From Isoetes taiwanensis (lineage: Eukaryota > Streptophyta > Lycopodiopsida > Isoetales > Isoetaceae), in NCBI GenBank assembly GCA_021234155.1, contig JAJEKV010000018.1:21375252-21439251 (forward strand): a stretch of DNA of 64,000 bases. Direction: 5' to 3'. The notes beneath the pieces are model-generated. The model was not told the origin of the DNA. It ran no database searches and saw only the letters and a program-made list of their open reading frames with translations. A program made the position numbers and the translations under genes. The stretch's first letter is position 1. Each line of letters opens with the position of its first letter. This document shows positions 25,701 through 38,047 of the stretch, in pieces.

Positions 25701-26010
25701 CCGCGTACCATACTCCAACCGAGCGCGGGTGTCTCATGATGCATGAGTTGAGGTGCATTTCCTTATTCTTGTATATGCCAAGATACTTTGAACTGCAGAA
25801 CTCAGGCTATCCTTTCTGCAATATTATCTGAGTTGTACGAGTTCACCTATATCGATTGGTTGCATCAAAATAATCCTTTCCAGCATCCGTCATTTTACTT
25901 GTATCAACATAGTCATCAGTACATATGAATATTTTAACCGACCACCTGAAAATGAAGTAACCATGATTATGGTCTCTAGTAAAACTAGAGAAGCGAGTAT
26001 TGATAAAAAA
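22777..26010. repeat. 3.2 kb tandem repeat, unit 2
   Basis: Complete unit of about 3,234 bp from CCTTTGGACTGTACAAAG to the next CCTTTAGACACTG. It differs from the neighbouring units mainly around CAG, CTG and CCG trinucleotides. The exon-like fragment lies at about 24,250-24,660 (minus). No intact gene. Confidence 0.92.
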
Positions 26011-29000
26011 CCTTTAGACACTGTACAAACGGACCTTCTACCTTTTCAAGACCTTTTGCAAAGACCTTGTCAAGGTACAATTTACGACCACGAGTTGAAA
26101 ACCAGGTGTATTTCAACTTAGGCCATAACATGGTTACATTTCTTAATAAAGTAAGACAATAAGTGGAAAGAATACCATAAAAACTTTTTTCAAAAAGGAC
26201 ATAGATACAAGATAAGATAAGCGATCTACAAAATCGGAGTAATAATATTAAATATCATTTACGCAAAAGTCAACAATACAATGATCTTTATCAAATATTA
26301 AAACAACTAGACCACAAGCAAAATTCCAAATGAAATTGTCGAGGAGATACTTCAGCATTGTTCTTCCATTTCCAAGTCATGTAAGCTTATCCAAACTTGA
26401 GCAATTTGAAAAACATAAGCGGGGAGCAAGAAATCCGTTACTGCGGTGAAACCGGAGACGGCCATTAGCCTAAGAAGGGTAAGAGCCTAAGTCACTAGCG
26501 GGTAAGCTTCTGAATCTCTTGGGCTCTTAAGCCCTTCACCTTGCATGTTTATAAAACCACAAATGCGAGATAGGTCCAATCATGTATCAAGCATCGGCCC
26601 GAGCATATCCGTTTATAGCCATTATTACCATTTTAGGCATAAAGCATTAGAGCACATGGAAAAAGACCTCAAAATGATAAGTTCCAAACACTGCTCGGTG
26701 GTTAAATTTCCAAAACCCAGCGTATAGAAATACGGTTTAACATATTCACATCTGACTCTAGTTCTAGTGCAATAAGCCCCAAGCGTTTACACTATGGCAT
26801 TGGTAAAACTATCTCAAAGTGAAATTAATGTACGCAAGACTACGAATCACTATAGACTGTTTTTATTATTACAAACAAAATCGATGATAGTATGATATCT
26901 TAACGGAATGGACAATGGATCATCTTACTACAAAAGACCCTAGATGGTTCCTTGTGCTTAGTCATTAGCAGCTTAGTTAACTCTTTGAGCAGCATGTCTA
27001 AAGAGTCGTGGTAACTCCTTCCCATGCCATGAGGAATCCAGGATGCTCTACAAGTGGTGTGCAAGCATAAGCATTTGACAATAAGTCAACTTTGTATTAA
27101 AGTACATATAGTCTACGATTCTCTGATTAATATTGTGATCGGACTTATCTAGAGAAAGATAAATGACATCAGAAATAAACCAGCCTTTAGATCTAAGATT
27201 ATATCCTGTCCAAAGTGGCTACAAGAATAGTGATGGATGTTAAACTGGAAGTCAGCTAGCAGACCATAATTGCAGACCTGTTATATTACACATTATAGCA
27301 ATAAAAAATGATTTAACATATAATCACCCATAATTTCTAAGCAAATTAGTTGTAACATAAATTTGACAATGCTTCCAAACTTGATTAGCGGATCTTGCGG
27401 GGATTGTTCATAGTTTAAAATTTCTTTGGGATGCAAGCGCTTTGAGGGAATTGATATGCTAAAACTCTCCTTTAAATCTGAGCCTTCCATAGTATCAGAA
27501 CCCTTTTTGTGCGATTGCTTTACGCCCGACTCAATGCCTAGCACCGATTCTCACTAGCCATTTCCATAGAAAAGTCACCCCAAATCTAGTGCAATGGGCT
27601 CGATGTCAGCTTTTTGTTGCCACAACTTTTTGTGGGAGGAGAATGGCTTCATCTTCTTAGCAATCTTGGCCTCGTGGCAATCTCCTCTTCAATTCTTCTA
27701 CAAATGGTCATGTTACGGGCCATGCCCAGTACTAGCATAAATCGGATATACAAAATTTTGAACAGATCAAACAGGGCAGGGAAATCTTCTACCATTCTGC
27801 TATAAAAGGAAATGCTACAGGCTATTTTACAATAGGCCTTGATACCGTCTGTTCTACACTCCTCAGGCACGATTGCATACCTGGAAGCCAGCTACGATCC
27901 AAGAAAGTATTTCTCCAACTGTTTTTTTTTGTAGCTTTTACGATTTTTTTTACGGCATGCCAAATCCATGACCCTAATTCTCGGGATTCTCAATGCCGAC
28001 ACAGTAACATAATATTTTTAACATTTTTAAACCTTATAGAATACACACCTCTAAGATGGTATCCTTAGTCTAGGAGTTTCTAAGGTCCATATAATTCATG
28101 TCTTCATTCTTCACATGAAGATATGGCCACAATATCAGTCCAGAATACATGGAATTTTTTTCAAGACTAATAGTCGGCCTTTGCAAGGTACTCAGCTTTC
28201 TACATTTGTACACAATATTTAATATATTTTCCACAGCCCATACAGTTAACCATCCCACATAATGTGTAGAGAGCCTGACATTCACAAGTCCACATGTCTA
28301 GATCCACAATTTACAGATACCATACCTTTGTTTGTAGGGCCAATCCCTCAGGTGTAGGGTTATATAGTATTTTTATCATAGCAACCTGCATTGAATGCCT
28401 CAAGTTACGCATAAAAATCTCCATCATTACTTATACTAATAAAAAAGCACGCCTCTTCTGGTAGGTCGGGGTGGGCCAAAATTCATACATAGAGTTAGCA
28501 ACAAGGAGAGTAGGACCTTGTTGCCAAAACCTACCTATATTGCCTAAGCGTACCCGGTTAAAAGAGCCAAGTGGCAAGAAAGTTGACCAATAAAGTGAGC
28601 AAAAATACAAGCTTGGTAAGAGTACTAGTCATGCCAATTCTGTCTATCCCATATATGTTCGAAATATAATCTTCAAAGCTTCTGATATGGTGCGCAATAG
28701 CCCAATGGCAATTCATGGATTTCATAAGCCCAATGGCGGTTTATTTCATATGACATTCTTCATGGCAAAATATGCCAATATCACCATGTATAAACCTTAC
28801 AAAAGGTCTTGGTGAGGTTGCAATGAACAACGCTATTCATATATAATAGTCTTCTCACTAAATCATTGATAATCCGCCACAGTCTTAATAGAAATGTCAG
28901 TTGCTTAATTTAAAGCGATAAAAGTTGCGTACCATACTCAACCCGCGGTGTCTCATGATGCATGAGTTGAGGTGCATTTCCTTATTCTTGTATATGCCAA

Positions 29001-29236
29001 GATACTTTGAGCTACTATGAGAACTTCGGGCTATCCTTTACGCAATACTATCCGAGGTTATCACGAGTTCACCTATATCGATTGGTTGCATCAAAATAAT
29101 CCTTTCGACATCCAGTCATTTTACTTGTATCAACATAGTCATCGGTACATATGAATATTTTAACCCGACCACACGAAATGAAGTAACCATGATTATGGTC
29201 TCTAGTAAAACTAGAGAACTGAGTATTGATAAAAAA
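26011..29236. repeat. 3.2 kb tandem repeat, unit 3 (with divergent patch)
   Basis: Complete unit of about 3,226 bp. Most of it matches the other units closely, but about 27,640-28,345 carries many ordinary substitutions not shared by units 1, 2, 4, 5 and 6. Examples are GCAATC for GCAAAC, AGTACTAGC for AGTATTTGC and GATTGC for GATCGC. The patch includes the exon-like fragment. Confidence 0.9.
27567..27880 (-). pseudogene. Conserved coding fragment in repeat unit 3
   Basis: The minus strand reads PEECRTDGIKAYCKIACS, then EDFPALFDLFKILYIRFM and LGMARNMTICRRIEEEIA. In a neighbouring frame it continues KKMKPFSSHKKLWQQK and IEPIALDLG. In units 1, 2, 4, 5 and 6 the codon after KKM is TAG; in this unit it is AAG, so the stop is absent. 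The fragment is preceded on the minus strand by a TTCCAG-type splice-acceptor-like sequence. I do not recognise the protein. It may be an exon of a host gene trapped in the repeat. Confidence 0.4.
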
Positions 29237-32200
29237 CCTTTGGACACAAACAAAGCGGACCTTCTACCTTTTCAAGACCTTTTGCAAAGACCTTGTCAAG
29301 GTACAATTTGCACCCTAAGTTGAAAACCGGGTGTATTTCAACTTAGGCCATAACATGGTTACATTTCTTAATAAAGTAAGACAATAAGTGGAAAGAATAC
29401 CATAAAACTTTTTTTCAAAAGGACATAGATACAAGATAAGATAAGCTGATCTACAAAATCGGAGTAATAATATTAAATATCATTTTACGCAAAAGTCGAC
29501 AATACAATGATCTTTATCAAATATTAAAAACAACTAGACCACAAGCAAAATTCCAAATGAAATGGTCGAGAGATACTTGACATTGTTCTTCCATTTCCAA
29601 GTCATGTAAGCTTATCCAAACTTGAGCAATTTGAAAAACATAAGCGAGGAGCAAGAAATCCCGTTACTGCGGTGAAACCAGGAGGGCGGTTAGCCTAAGA
29701 AGGGTAAGAGCCTAAGTCACTAGCGGGTAAGCTCTGAATCTCTTGGGCTCTTTGCCCTTCACCTTGCATGTTTATAAAACCACAAATGCAGAATAGGTCC
29801 AATCATGTATCAAGCATCGGCCCGAGCATATCCGTTTATAGCCATTATTACCATTTAGGCATAAAGCATTAGAGCACATGGAAAAAAAGACCTCAAAATG
29901 ATAAGTTCCAAACACCTTTCGGTAGTTAAATTTGCAAAACCAAGTATAGAAATACGGTTTAACATATTCACATACGACTCTAGTTCTAGTGCAATAAGCC
30001 CCAAAACCGTTTACACTATGGCATTGGTAAAACTATCTCAAAAATGAAATTAATGTCATGCGCAAGACTACGAATCACTATAGACTGTTTTATTATTACA
30101 AACAAGCAATCGATGATAGTATGATATCTTAGCGGAATGGACAATGGATCATCTTACTACAAAAACCTAGATGGTTCCTTGTGCTTAGTCATTAGCGACT
30201 TAGTTAACTCTTTGAAGCGGCATGTCTAAAGAGTCGTAGTAACTCCTTCCCATGCCATGAGGAATCCGGGATGCTCTACAAGTGGTGTGCAAGCATAAGC
30301 ATTTGACAATAAGTCAACACATGTATTAAAGTACATAGTCTCGATTCTGATTAATATTGTGACCGGACTTATCTAGAGAAAGATAAATGACATCGAAAAT
30401 AAACCAGCCTTTAGATCTAAGATTATATCACATCCAAAGTGGCTACAAGAATAGTGATGGATGTTAAAGCGGGAAGTCGACTAGCAAACCATAATTAAGA
30501 TTTTGTTATATTACACATTATAGCAATAAAAAATGATTTAACATATAATCACCCATAATTTCTAAGCAAATTAGTTGTAACATAAATTTGACAATGCTTC
30601 CAAACTTGATTAGCGGATCACGAGGATTGTTCATAGTTTAAAACATTCTTTGGGATGCAAGCGCTGAGGGAATTGATATGCTAAAACTCTCCTCAAATCT
30701 GAGCCTTCCATAGTATCGAGAACCCTTTTGTCGGTCTTTCGCCCGACTCAATGCCTAGCACCATTCTCACTAGCCATTTCCATAGAAAAGTCACCCAAAT
30801 CTAGTGCAATGGGCTCGATGTCAAACTTTTGTTGCCACAACTTTTTGTGGGAGAAAAATGGCTACATCTTCTTAGCAAACTTGGCCTCCTTGGCATTCTC
30901 CTCTACAATTCTTCTCTTGGTGGCCATGTTACGGGCCATGCCCGATATTTACATAAATCGGATATACATAATTTTGAACATATCAAACATGGCGTGAAAT
31001 CTTCTCTGGTTACGCTATAAAAGGAAATGCTCTGAGCTATTTTACAATAGACCTTGATAATCGTCATTCTACACTCCTCGAGACACGATCGCATACACGG
31101 AAGCCGGCTATAATCCAAGAAAGTACTTCTCCAACTATTTTTTTTTTTTTGTAGCTTTCACGATTTTTTACGCATGATCCATGACCCTAATTCTCGGGGA
31201 TTCTCAATGCATTTTGTAACATAATATTTTTTAACATTTTTAAACCTTATAGAATACACACCTTTGAGATGGTATCCTTAGTCTAGGAGTTTCTAAGGTC
31301 CATATAATTCATGTCTTCATTCTTCACATGAAGAGATGGCCATAATATAAGTCCAGAACACATGGAATTCTTTAAGACTCCAAGTCGGCCTTTGCAAGTT
31401 ACTCAGCTTTCTGCATTTGTACACAAGATTTAATCTATTCTCCACAGCCCATATAGTTAACTATCCCACATAATGTGTAAAGAGCCTGGCAATCACAAGT
31501 CCACATATTTAGATCCACAACTTACAGATACCATACCTTTGTTTTTAGGGCCAATCCCTCGGTGTAGGGTTATATAGTATTTTTTATCATAGCAACTTTT
31601 GCATTGAATGCCTCAAGTTACGCATAAAATCTCCATCATTACTTATACTAATAAAAAAGCACGCCTCTTTTCTGGTAGGGTCGGGGTGGAGCCAAAATTC
31701 ATACATAGAGTTAGCAACAAGGAGAGTAGGACCTTGTTGCCAAAAATACCTATATTGCCCTAACTGTGCGGGTTAAAGAGCCAAGTGGCAAGAAAGTTGA
31801 CCAATAAAGTGAGCAAAAATACCGCTTGGTAAGAGTACTAATTCGTGCCAATTCACGTCTATCCCATATATGTTCGGAAATATAATCTTCAAAGCTTCGC
31901 TGATATGGTGCAAATAGCCCAATGGCAATTCATGGATTTCATAAGCCCAATGGCGGTTTTATTTCATATGACATTCTTCATGGCAAAATATGCCAATATC
32001 ACCATGTATAAACCTTACAAAAAGGTCTTGGTGAGGTTGCAATGAACAACGCTATTCATATATAATAGTCTTCTCACTAAATCATTGATAATCCAGCACA
32101 GTCTTAATAGAAATGTCAGTTAGCAATTTAAAAGCATTAAAGTTGCACGTACCATACTCCAACCCGGGCGGGTGTCTCATGATGCATGAGTTGAGGTGCA

Positions 32201-32455
32201 TTTCCTTATTCTTGTATATGCCAAGATACTTTGAAGCTACGGAGAACTTCGGGCTATCCTTTACGCAATACTATATCGGTTATCGAGTTCACCTATATCG
32301 ATTGGTTGCATCAAAATAATCCTTTCCAGCATCCGTCATTTTACTTGTATCAACATAGTCATCGGTACATATGAATATTTTAACCGACCACCTGAAAATG
32401 AAGTAACCATGATTATGGTCTCTAGTAAAACTAGAGGCGAGTATTGATAAAAAAA
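29237..32455. repeat. 3.2 kb tandem repeat, unit 4
   Basis: Complete unit of about 3,219 bp, from CCTTTGGACACAAAC to the next unit start. The exon-like fragment lies at about 30,720-31,110 (minus), with the TAG stop in the middle. Many CAG/CTG positions of units 5 and 6 appear here as CGG, ACG or CCG. Confidence 0.92.
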
Positions 32456-35400
32456 CCTTTGGACACTGTACAAAGCGGACCTTCTACCTTTTCAAGACCT
32501 TTTGCAAAGACCTTGTCAAGGTACAATTTGCAGCCCTAAGTTGAAAACCAGGTGTATTTCAACTTAGGCCATAACATGGTTACATTTCTTAATAAAGTAA
32601 GACAATAAGTGGAAAGAATACCATAAAAACTTTTTTTTTTCAAAAGGACATAGATACAAGATAAGATAAGCGATCTACAAAATCGGAGTAATAATATTAA
32701 ATATCATTTACGCAAAAGTCGACAATACAATGATCTTTATCAAATATTAAAAACAACTAGACCACAAACAAAATTCCAAATGAAATGGTCGAGGAGATAC
32801 TTGACATTGTTCTTCCATTTCCAAGTCATGTAAGCTTATCCAAACTTGAGCGAATTTGAAAAACATAAGCAGGGAGCAAGAAATCCGGTTACTGCGGTGA
32901 AACCGGAGGACGATTAGCCTAAGAAGGGTAAGAGCCTAAGTCACTAGCAGGTAAGCTACGGATCTCTTGGGCTCTTCGCCCTTCACCTTAGGTCCAATCA
33001 TGTATCACGCATCAGCCAGAGCATATCACGTTTATAGCCATTATTACCATTTCGGCATAAAGCATTAGAGCACATGGAAAAAGACCTCAAAATGATAAGT
33101 TCCAAACACGCTTTCAATGGTTAAATTTTGCAAAAGCAGCGTATAAAATGAGTTTAACATATTCACATCTGACTCTAGTTCTAGTGCAATAAGCCCCAAG
33201 CGTTTACACTATGGCATTGGTAAAACTATCTCAAAGTGAAATTAATGTCTGCAAGACTCTGAATCACTATAGACCTGTTTTATTATTACAAACAAGCAAT
33301 CTGATGATAGTATGATATCTTAACGGAATGGACAATGGATCATCTTACTACAAAAGACCCTAGATGGTTCCTTGTGCTTAGTCATTAGCAGCTTAGTTAA
33401 CTCTTTGAGCAGCATGTCTAAAGAGTCGTGGTAACTCCTTCCCATGCCATGAGGAATCCAGGATGCTCTACAAGTGGTGTGCAAGCATAAGCATTTGACA
33501 ATAAGTCAACCTGTATTAAAGTACATAGTCTACGATTCTACGATTAATATTGTGACCCGGACTTATCTAGAAAAGATAAATGACATCGAGAAATAAACCA
33601 GACCTTTAGATCTAAGATTATATCCCATCCCAAAGTGGCTACAAGAATAGTGATGGATGTTAAAGCGGAAGTCAAATCTAACAGACCATAATTGCAGACC
33701 TGTTATATTACACATTATAGCAATAAAAAATGATTTAACATATAATCACCCATAATTTCTAAGCAAATTAGTTGTAAGATAAATTTGACAATGCTTCCAA
33801 ACCTGATTAGCGGATGCAGGATTGTTCATAGTTTAAAATTTCTTTGGGATGCAAACGCCTGAGGGAATTGATATGCTAAAACTCTCCTCTAAATCTGAGC
33901 CTTCCATAGTATCAGAACCCTTTTGTGCAGTGCTCGCCAGCTCAATGCCTAGCAACAGATTCTCACTAGCCATTTCCATAGAAAAGTCACCCAGATCTAG
34001 TGCAATGGGCTCGATGCTCCGCTTTTGTTGCCACAACTTTTTTGTGGGAGAAAAATGGCTACATCTTCTTAGCAAACTTGGCCTCCTTGGCATTCTCCTC
34101 TACAATTCTTCTACTGGTGGCCATGTTACGGGCCATGCCCAGTATTTGCATAAATCGGATATACATAATTTTGAACATATCAAACATGGCAGCGAAATCT
34201 TCTACCGTTCTGCTATAAAAGGAAATGCTACAGGCTATTTTACAATAGACCTTGATACCGTCTGTTCTACACTCCTCAGGCACGATCGCATACCTGGAAG
34301 CCAGCTATAATCCAAGAAAGTACTTCTCCAACTATTTTTTTGTAGCTTCACGATTTTTTTCTGTATTGAAATCCATGACCCTAATTCTCAGGGTTCTCAA
34401 TGCACGACCTGTAACATAATATTTTTTAACATTTTTAAACCTTATAGAATACACACCTTTGAGATGGTATCCTTAGTCTAGGAGTTTCTAAGGTCCATAT
34501 AATTCATGTCTTCATTCTTCACATGAAGAGATGGCCATAATATAAGTCCGAACACATGGAATTCTTTAAGACTCCAAGTCGGCCTTTGCAAGTTACTCGA
34601 CTTTTACGCATTTTGTACACAAGATTTAATCTATTCTCCACGGCCCATATAGTTAACTATCCCACATAATGTGTAAAGAGCACGGCAATCACAAGTCCAC
34701 ATATTTAGATCCACAACTTACGGATACCATACCTTTGTTTTTAGGGCCAATCCCTCGGTGTAGGGTTATATAGTATTTTATCATAGCAACTTGCATTGAA
34801 TGCCTCAAGTTACATAAAAATCTCCATCATTACTTATACTAATAAAAAGCCCGCCTCTTACCGTGGGTCGGGTGGGCCAAAATTCATACATAGAGTTAGC
34901 AACAAGGGAGAGTAGGACCTTGTTGCCAAAATACCCTACCTATATTGCCTAACCTGTACCCGGTTAAAGAGCCAAGTGGCAAGAAAGTTGACCAATAAAG
35001 TGAGCAAGAAATACCGCTTGGTAAGAGTACTAGTCTGTGCCAATTCTGCCTATCCCATATATGTTCCGAAATATAATCTTCAAAGCTTCCGATATGGTGC
35101 ACAATAGCCCAATGGCAATTCATGGATTTCATAAGCCCAATGGCAGTTTATTTCATATGACATTCTTCATGGCAAAATATGCCAATATCACCATGTATAA
35201 ACCTTACAAAAAGGTCTTGGTGAGGTTGCAATGAACAACGCTATTCATATATAATAGTCTTCTCACTAAATCATTGATAATCCAGCACAGTCTTAATAGA
35301 AAAGTCAGATTGCTTAATTTAAAACAGTAAAGTTGCACGTACCATACTCCAACCAGAGCAGGTGTCTCATGATGCATGAGTTGAGGTGCATTTCCTTATT

Positions 35401-35644
35401 CTTGTATATGCCAAGATACTTTGAACTGCAGAACTCGGGCTATCCTTTCTGCAATACTATCTGAGTTATACGAGTTCACCTATATCGATTGGTTGCATCA
35501 AAATAATCCTTTCCAGCATCCGTCATTTTACTTGTATCAACATAGTCATCAGTACATATGAATATTTTAACCGACCACCTGAAAATGAAGTAACCATGAT
35601 TATGGTCTCTAGTAAAACTAGAGAACTGAGTATTGATAAAAAAA
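32456..35644. repeat. 3.2 kb tandem repeat, unit 5
   Basis: Complete unit of about 3,189 bp. Together with unit 6 it retains the most CAG and CTG trinucleotides and may therefore be the cleanest reading of the repeat. It contains the exon-like fragment annotated at 33,848-34,300. Confidence 0.92.
33848..34300 (-). pseudogene. Conserved coding fragment in repeat unit 5
   Basis: The minus strand encodes PEECRTDGIKVYCKIACS, EDFAAMFDMFKIMYIRFM and EENAKEAKFAKKM, then TAG. It resumes in a neighbouring frame as HKKLWQQKRSIEPIALDL, GDFSMEMASENLLLGIEL and EGSDLEESFSISIPSG, ending at a stop near 33,833. In total about 145 residues, mixed helical and acidic, with no transmembrane run and no motif I can name. 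The same fragment is present in all six units, so it was part of the unit before amplification. The stop and frame change argue against a working product. A splice-acceptor-like CAG precedes it at its 5' side. Confidence 0.45.
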
Positions 35645-38047
35645 CCTTTAGACCTGTACAAACAGACCTTCTACCTTTTCAAGACCTTTTGCAAAGACCT
35701 TGTCAAGGTACAATTTGCAGCCCTAAGTTGAAAACCAGGTGTATTTCAACTTAGGCCATAACATGGTTACATTTCTTAATAAAGTAAGACAATAAGTGGA
35801 AAGAATACCATAAAAACTTTTTTTCAAAAAGGACATAGATACAAGATAAGATAACTGATCTACAAAATCAGAGTAATAATATTAAATATCATTTCTGCAA
35901 AAGTCAGCAATACAATGATCTTTATCAAATATTAAAAACAACTAGACCACAAGCAAAATTCCAAATGAAATTGTCCAGAGATACTTCAGCATTGTTCTTC
36001 CATTTCCAAGTCATGTAAGCTTATCCAAACTTGAACGAATTTGAAAAACATAAACAGGAGCAAGAAATCCCGTTACCTGCAGTGAAACCAGAGGACAGTT
36101 AGCCTAAGAAGGGTAAGAGCCTAAGTCACTAGCAGGTAAGCTACGGATCTCTTGGGCTCTTCGCCCTTCACCTTGCATGTTTATAAAACCACAAATGCAG
36201 ATAGGTCCAATCATGTATCAAGCATCAGCCAGAGCATATCACGTTTATAGCCATTATTACCATTTCGGCATAAAGCATTAGAGCACATGGAAAAAAGACC
36301 TCAAAATGATAAGTTCCAAACCTGCTCAGTAGTTAGAATTTGCAAAGCCACTGTATAGAAATACAGTTTAACATATTCACATACAGCTCTAGTTCTAGTG
36401 CAATAAGCCCCAAGCGTTTACACTATGGCATTGGTAAAACTATCTCAAAGTGAAATTAATGTCTGCAAGACTCTGAATCACTATAGACCTGTTTTATTAT
36501 TACAAACAAGAAATCTGATGATAGTATGATATCTTAACGGAATGGACAATGGATCATCTTACTACAAAAGACCCTAGATGGTTCCTTGTGCTTAGTCATT
36601 AGCAGCTTAGTTAACTCTTTGAGCAGCATGTCTAAAGAGTCGTGGTAACTCCTTCCCATGCCATGAGGAATCCAGGATGCTCTACAAGTGGTGTGCAAGC
36701 ATAAGCATTTGACAATAAGTCAACCTGTATTAAAGTACATAGTCTCTGATTCTACAGATTAATACTGTGACCAGACTTATCTAGAGAAAGATAAATGACA
36801 TCAGAAATAAACCAGCCTTTAGATCTAAGATTATATCCTGTCCAAAGTGGCTACAAGAATAGTGATGGATGTTAAACCGAAGTCATTTAGCAAACCATAA
36901 TTACGCGAACTGTTATATTACACATTATAGCAATAAAAATGATTTAACATATAATCACCCATAATTTCTAAGCAAATTAGTTGTAACATAAATTTGACAA
37001 TGCTTCCAAACTTGATTAGCGGATGCGTGATTGTTCATAGTTTAAAATTTGTTCTTTGGGATGCAAACTGAGGGAATTGATATGCTAAAACTCTCCTTTA
37101 AATCGAGCCTTCCATAGTATCGAACCCTTTTGTGCGATTCTTTCGCCCGACTCAATGCCTAGCACCGATTCTCACTAGCCATTTCCATAGAAAAGTCACC
37201 CAAATCTAGTGCAATGGGCTCGATTATCCGCTTTTGTTGCCACAACTTTTTGTGGGAGAAAAATGGCTACATCTTCTTAGCAAACTTGGCCTCCTTGGCG
37301 TTCTCCTCTACAATTCTTCTCTTTGGTGGCCATGTTACGGGCCATGCCCAAAGATAGCATAAATCGGATATACATAATTTTGAACATATCAAACATGGCA
37401 AAATAAATCTTCTACCGTTAGCTATAAAGGAAATGCTACGCTATTTTACAATAGACCTTGATACCGTCATTTTCTACACTCCTCGCACGATCGCATACAC
37501 GGAAGCCAGCTATAATCCAAGAAAGTACTTCTCCAACATTTTTTTTTTAGCTTTACTTCGATTTTTTCGGCGCCAAATCCAGCACCCCTAATTCTCGGGA
37601 TTCTCAATGCACGACCTGTAACATAATATTTTTTACATTTTTAACCTTATAGAATACACACCTTTTGAGATGGTATCCTTAGTCTAGGAGTTTCTAAGGT
37701 CCATATAATTCATGTCTTCATTCTTCACATGAAGAGATGGCCATAATATAAGTCCAAAACACATGGAACTCTTTAAGACTCCAAGTCAGCCTTTGCAAGT
37801 TACTCAGCTTTCTGCATTTGTACACAAGATTTAATCTATTCTCCACAGCCCATATAGTTAACTATCCCACATAATGTGTAAAGAGCCTGGCAATCACAAG
37901 TCCACATATTTAGATCCACAACTTACAGATACCATACCTTTGTTTTTAGGGCCAATCCCTCAGGTGTAGGGTTATATAGTATTTTTATCATAGCAACCTG
38001 CATTGAATGCCTCAAGTTACGCATAAAAATCTCCATCATTACTTATG
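35645..38047. repeat. 3.2 kb tandem repeat, partial unit 6
   Basis: Only the first about 2.4 kb of the unit is present. The homology stops inside ATCTCCATCATTACTTAT, and the next bases are GATAATAATAATTA followed by 16 A. The exon-like fragment (37,130-37,500, minus) is included. The array ends here. Confidence 0.9.

Noticed and set aside
17976-38047. CRISPR-like or rDNA interpretation of the tandem array
   Set aside because: Units are 3.2 kb without short regular repeats and spacers, and no rRNA-like conserved sequence was seen.
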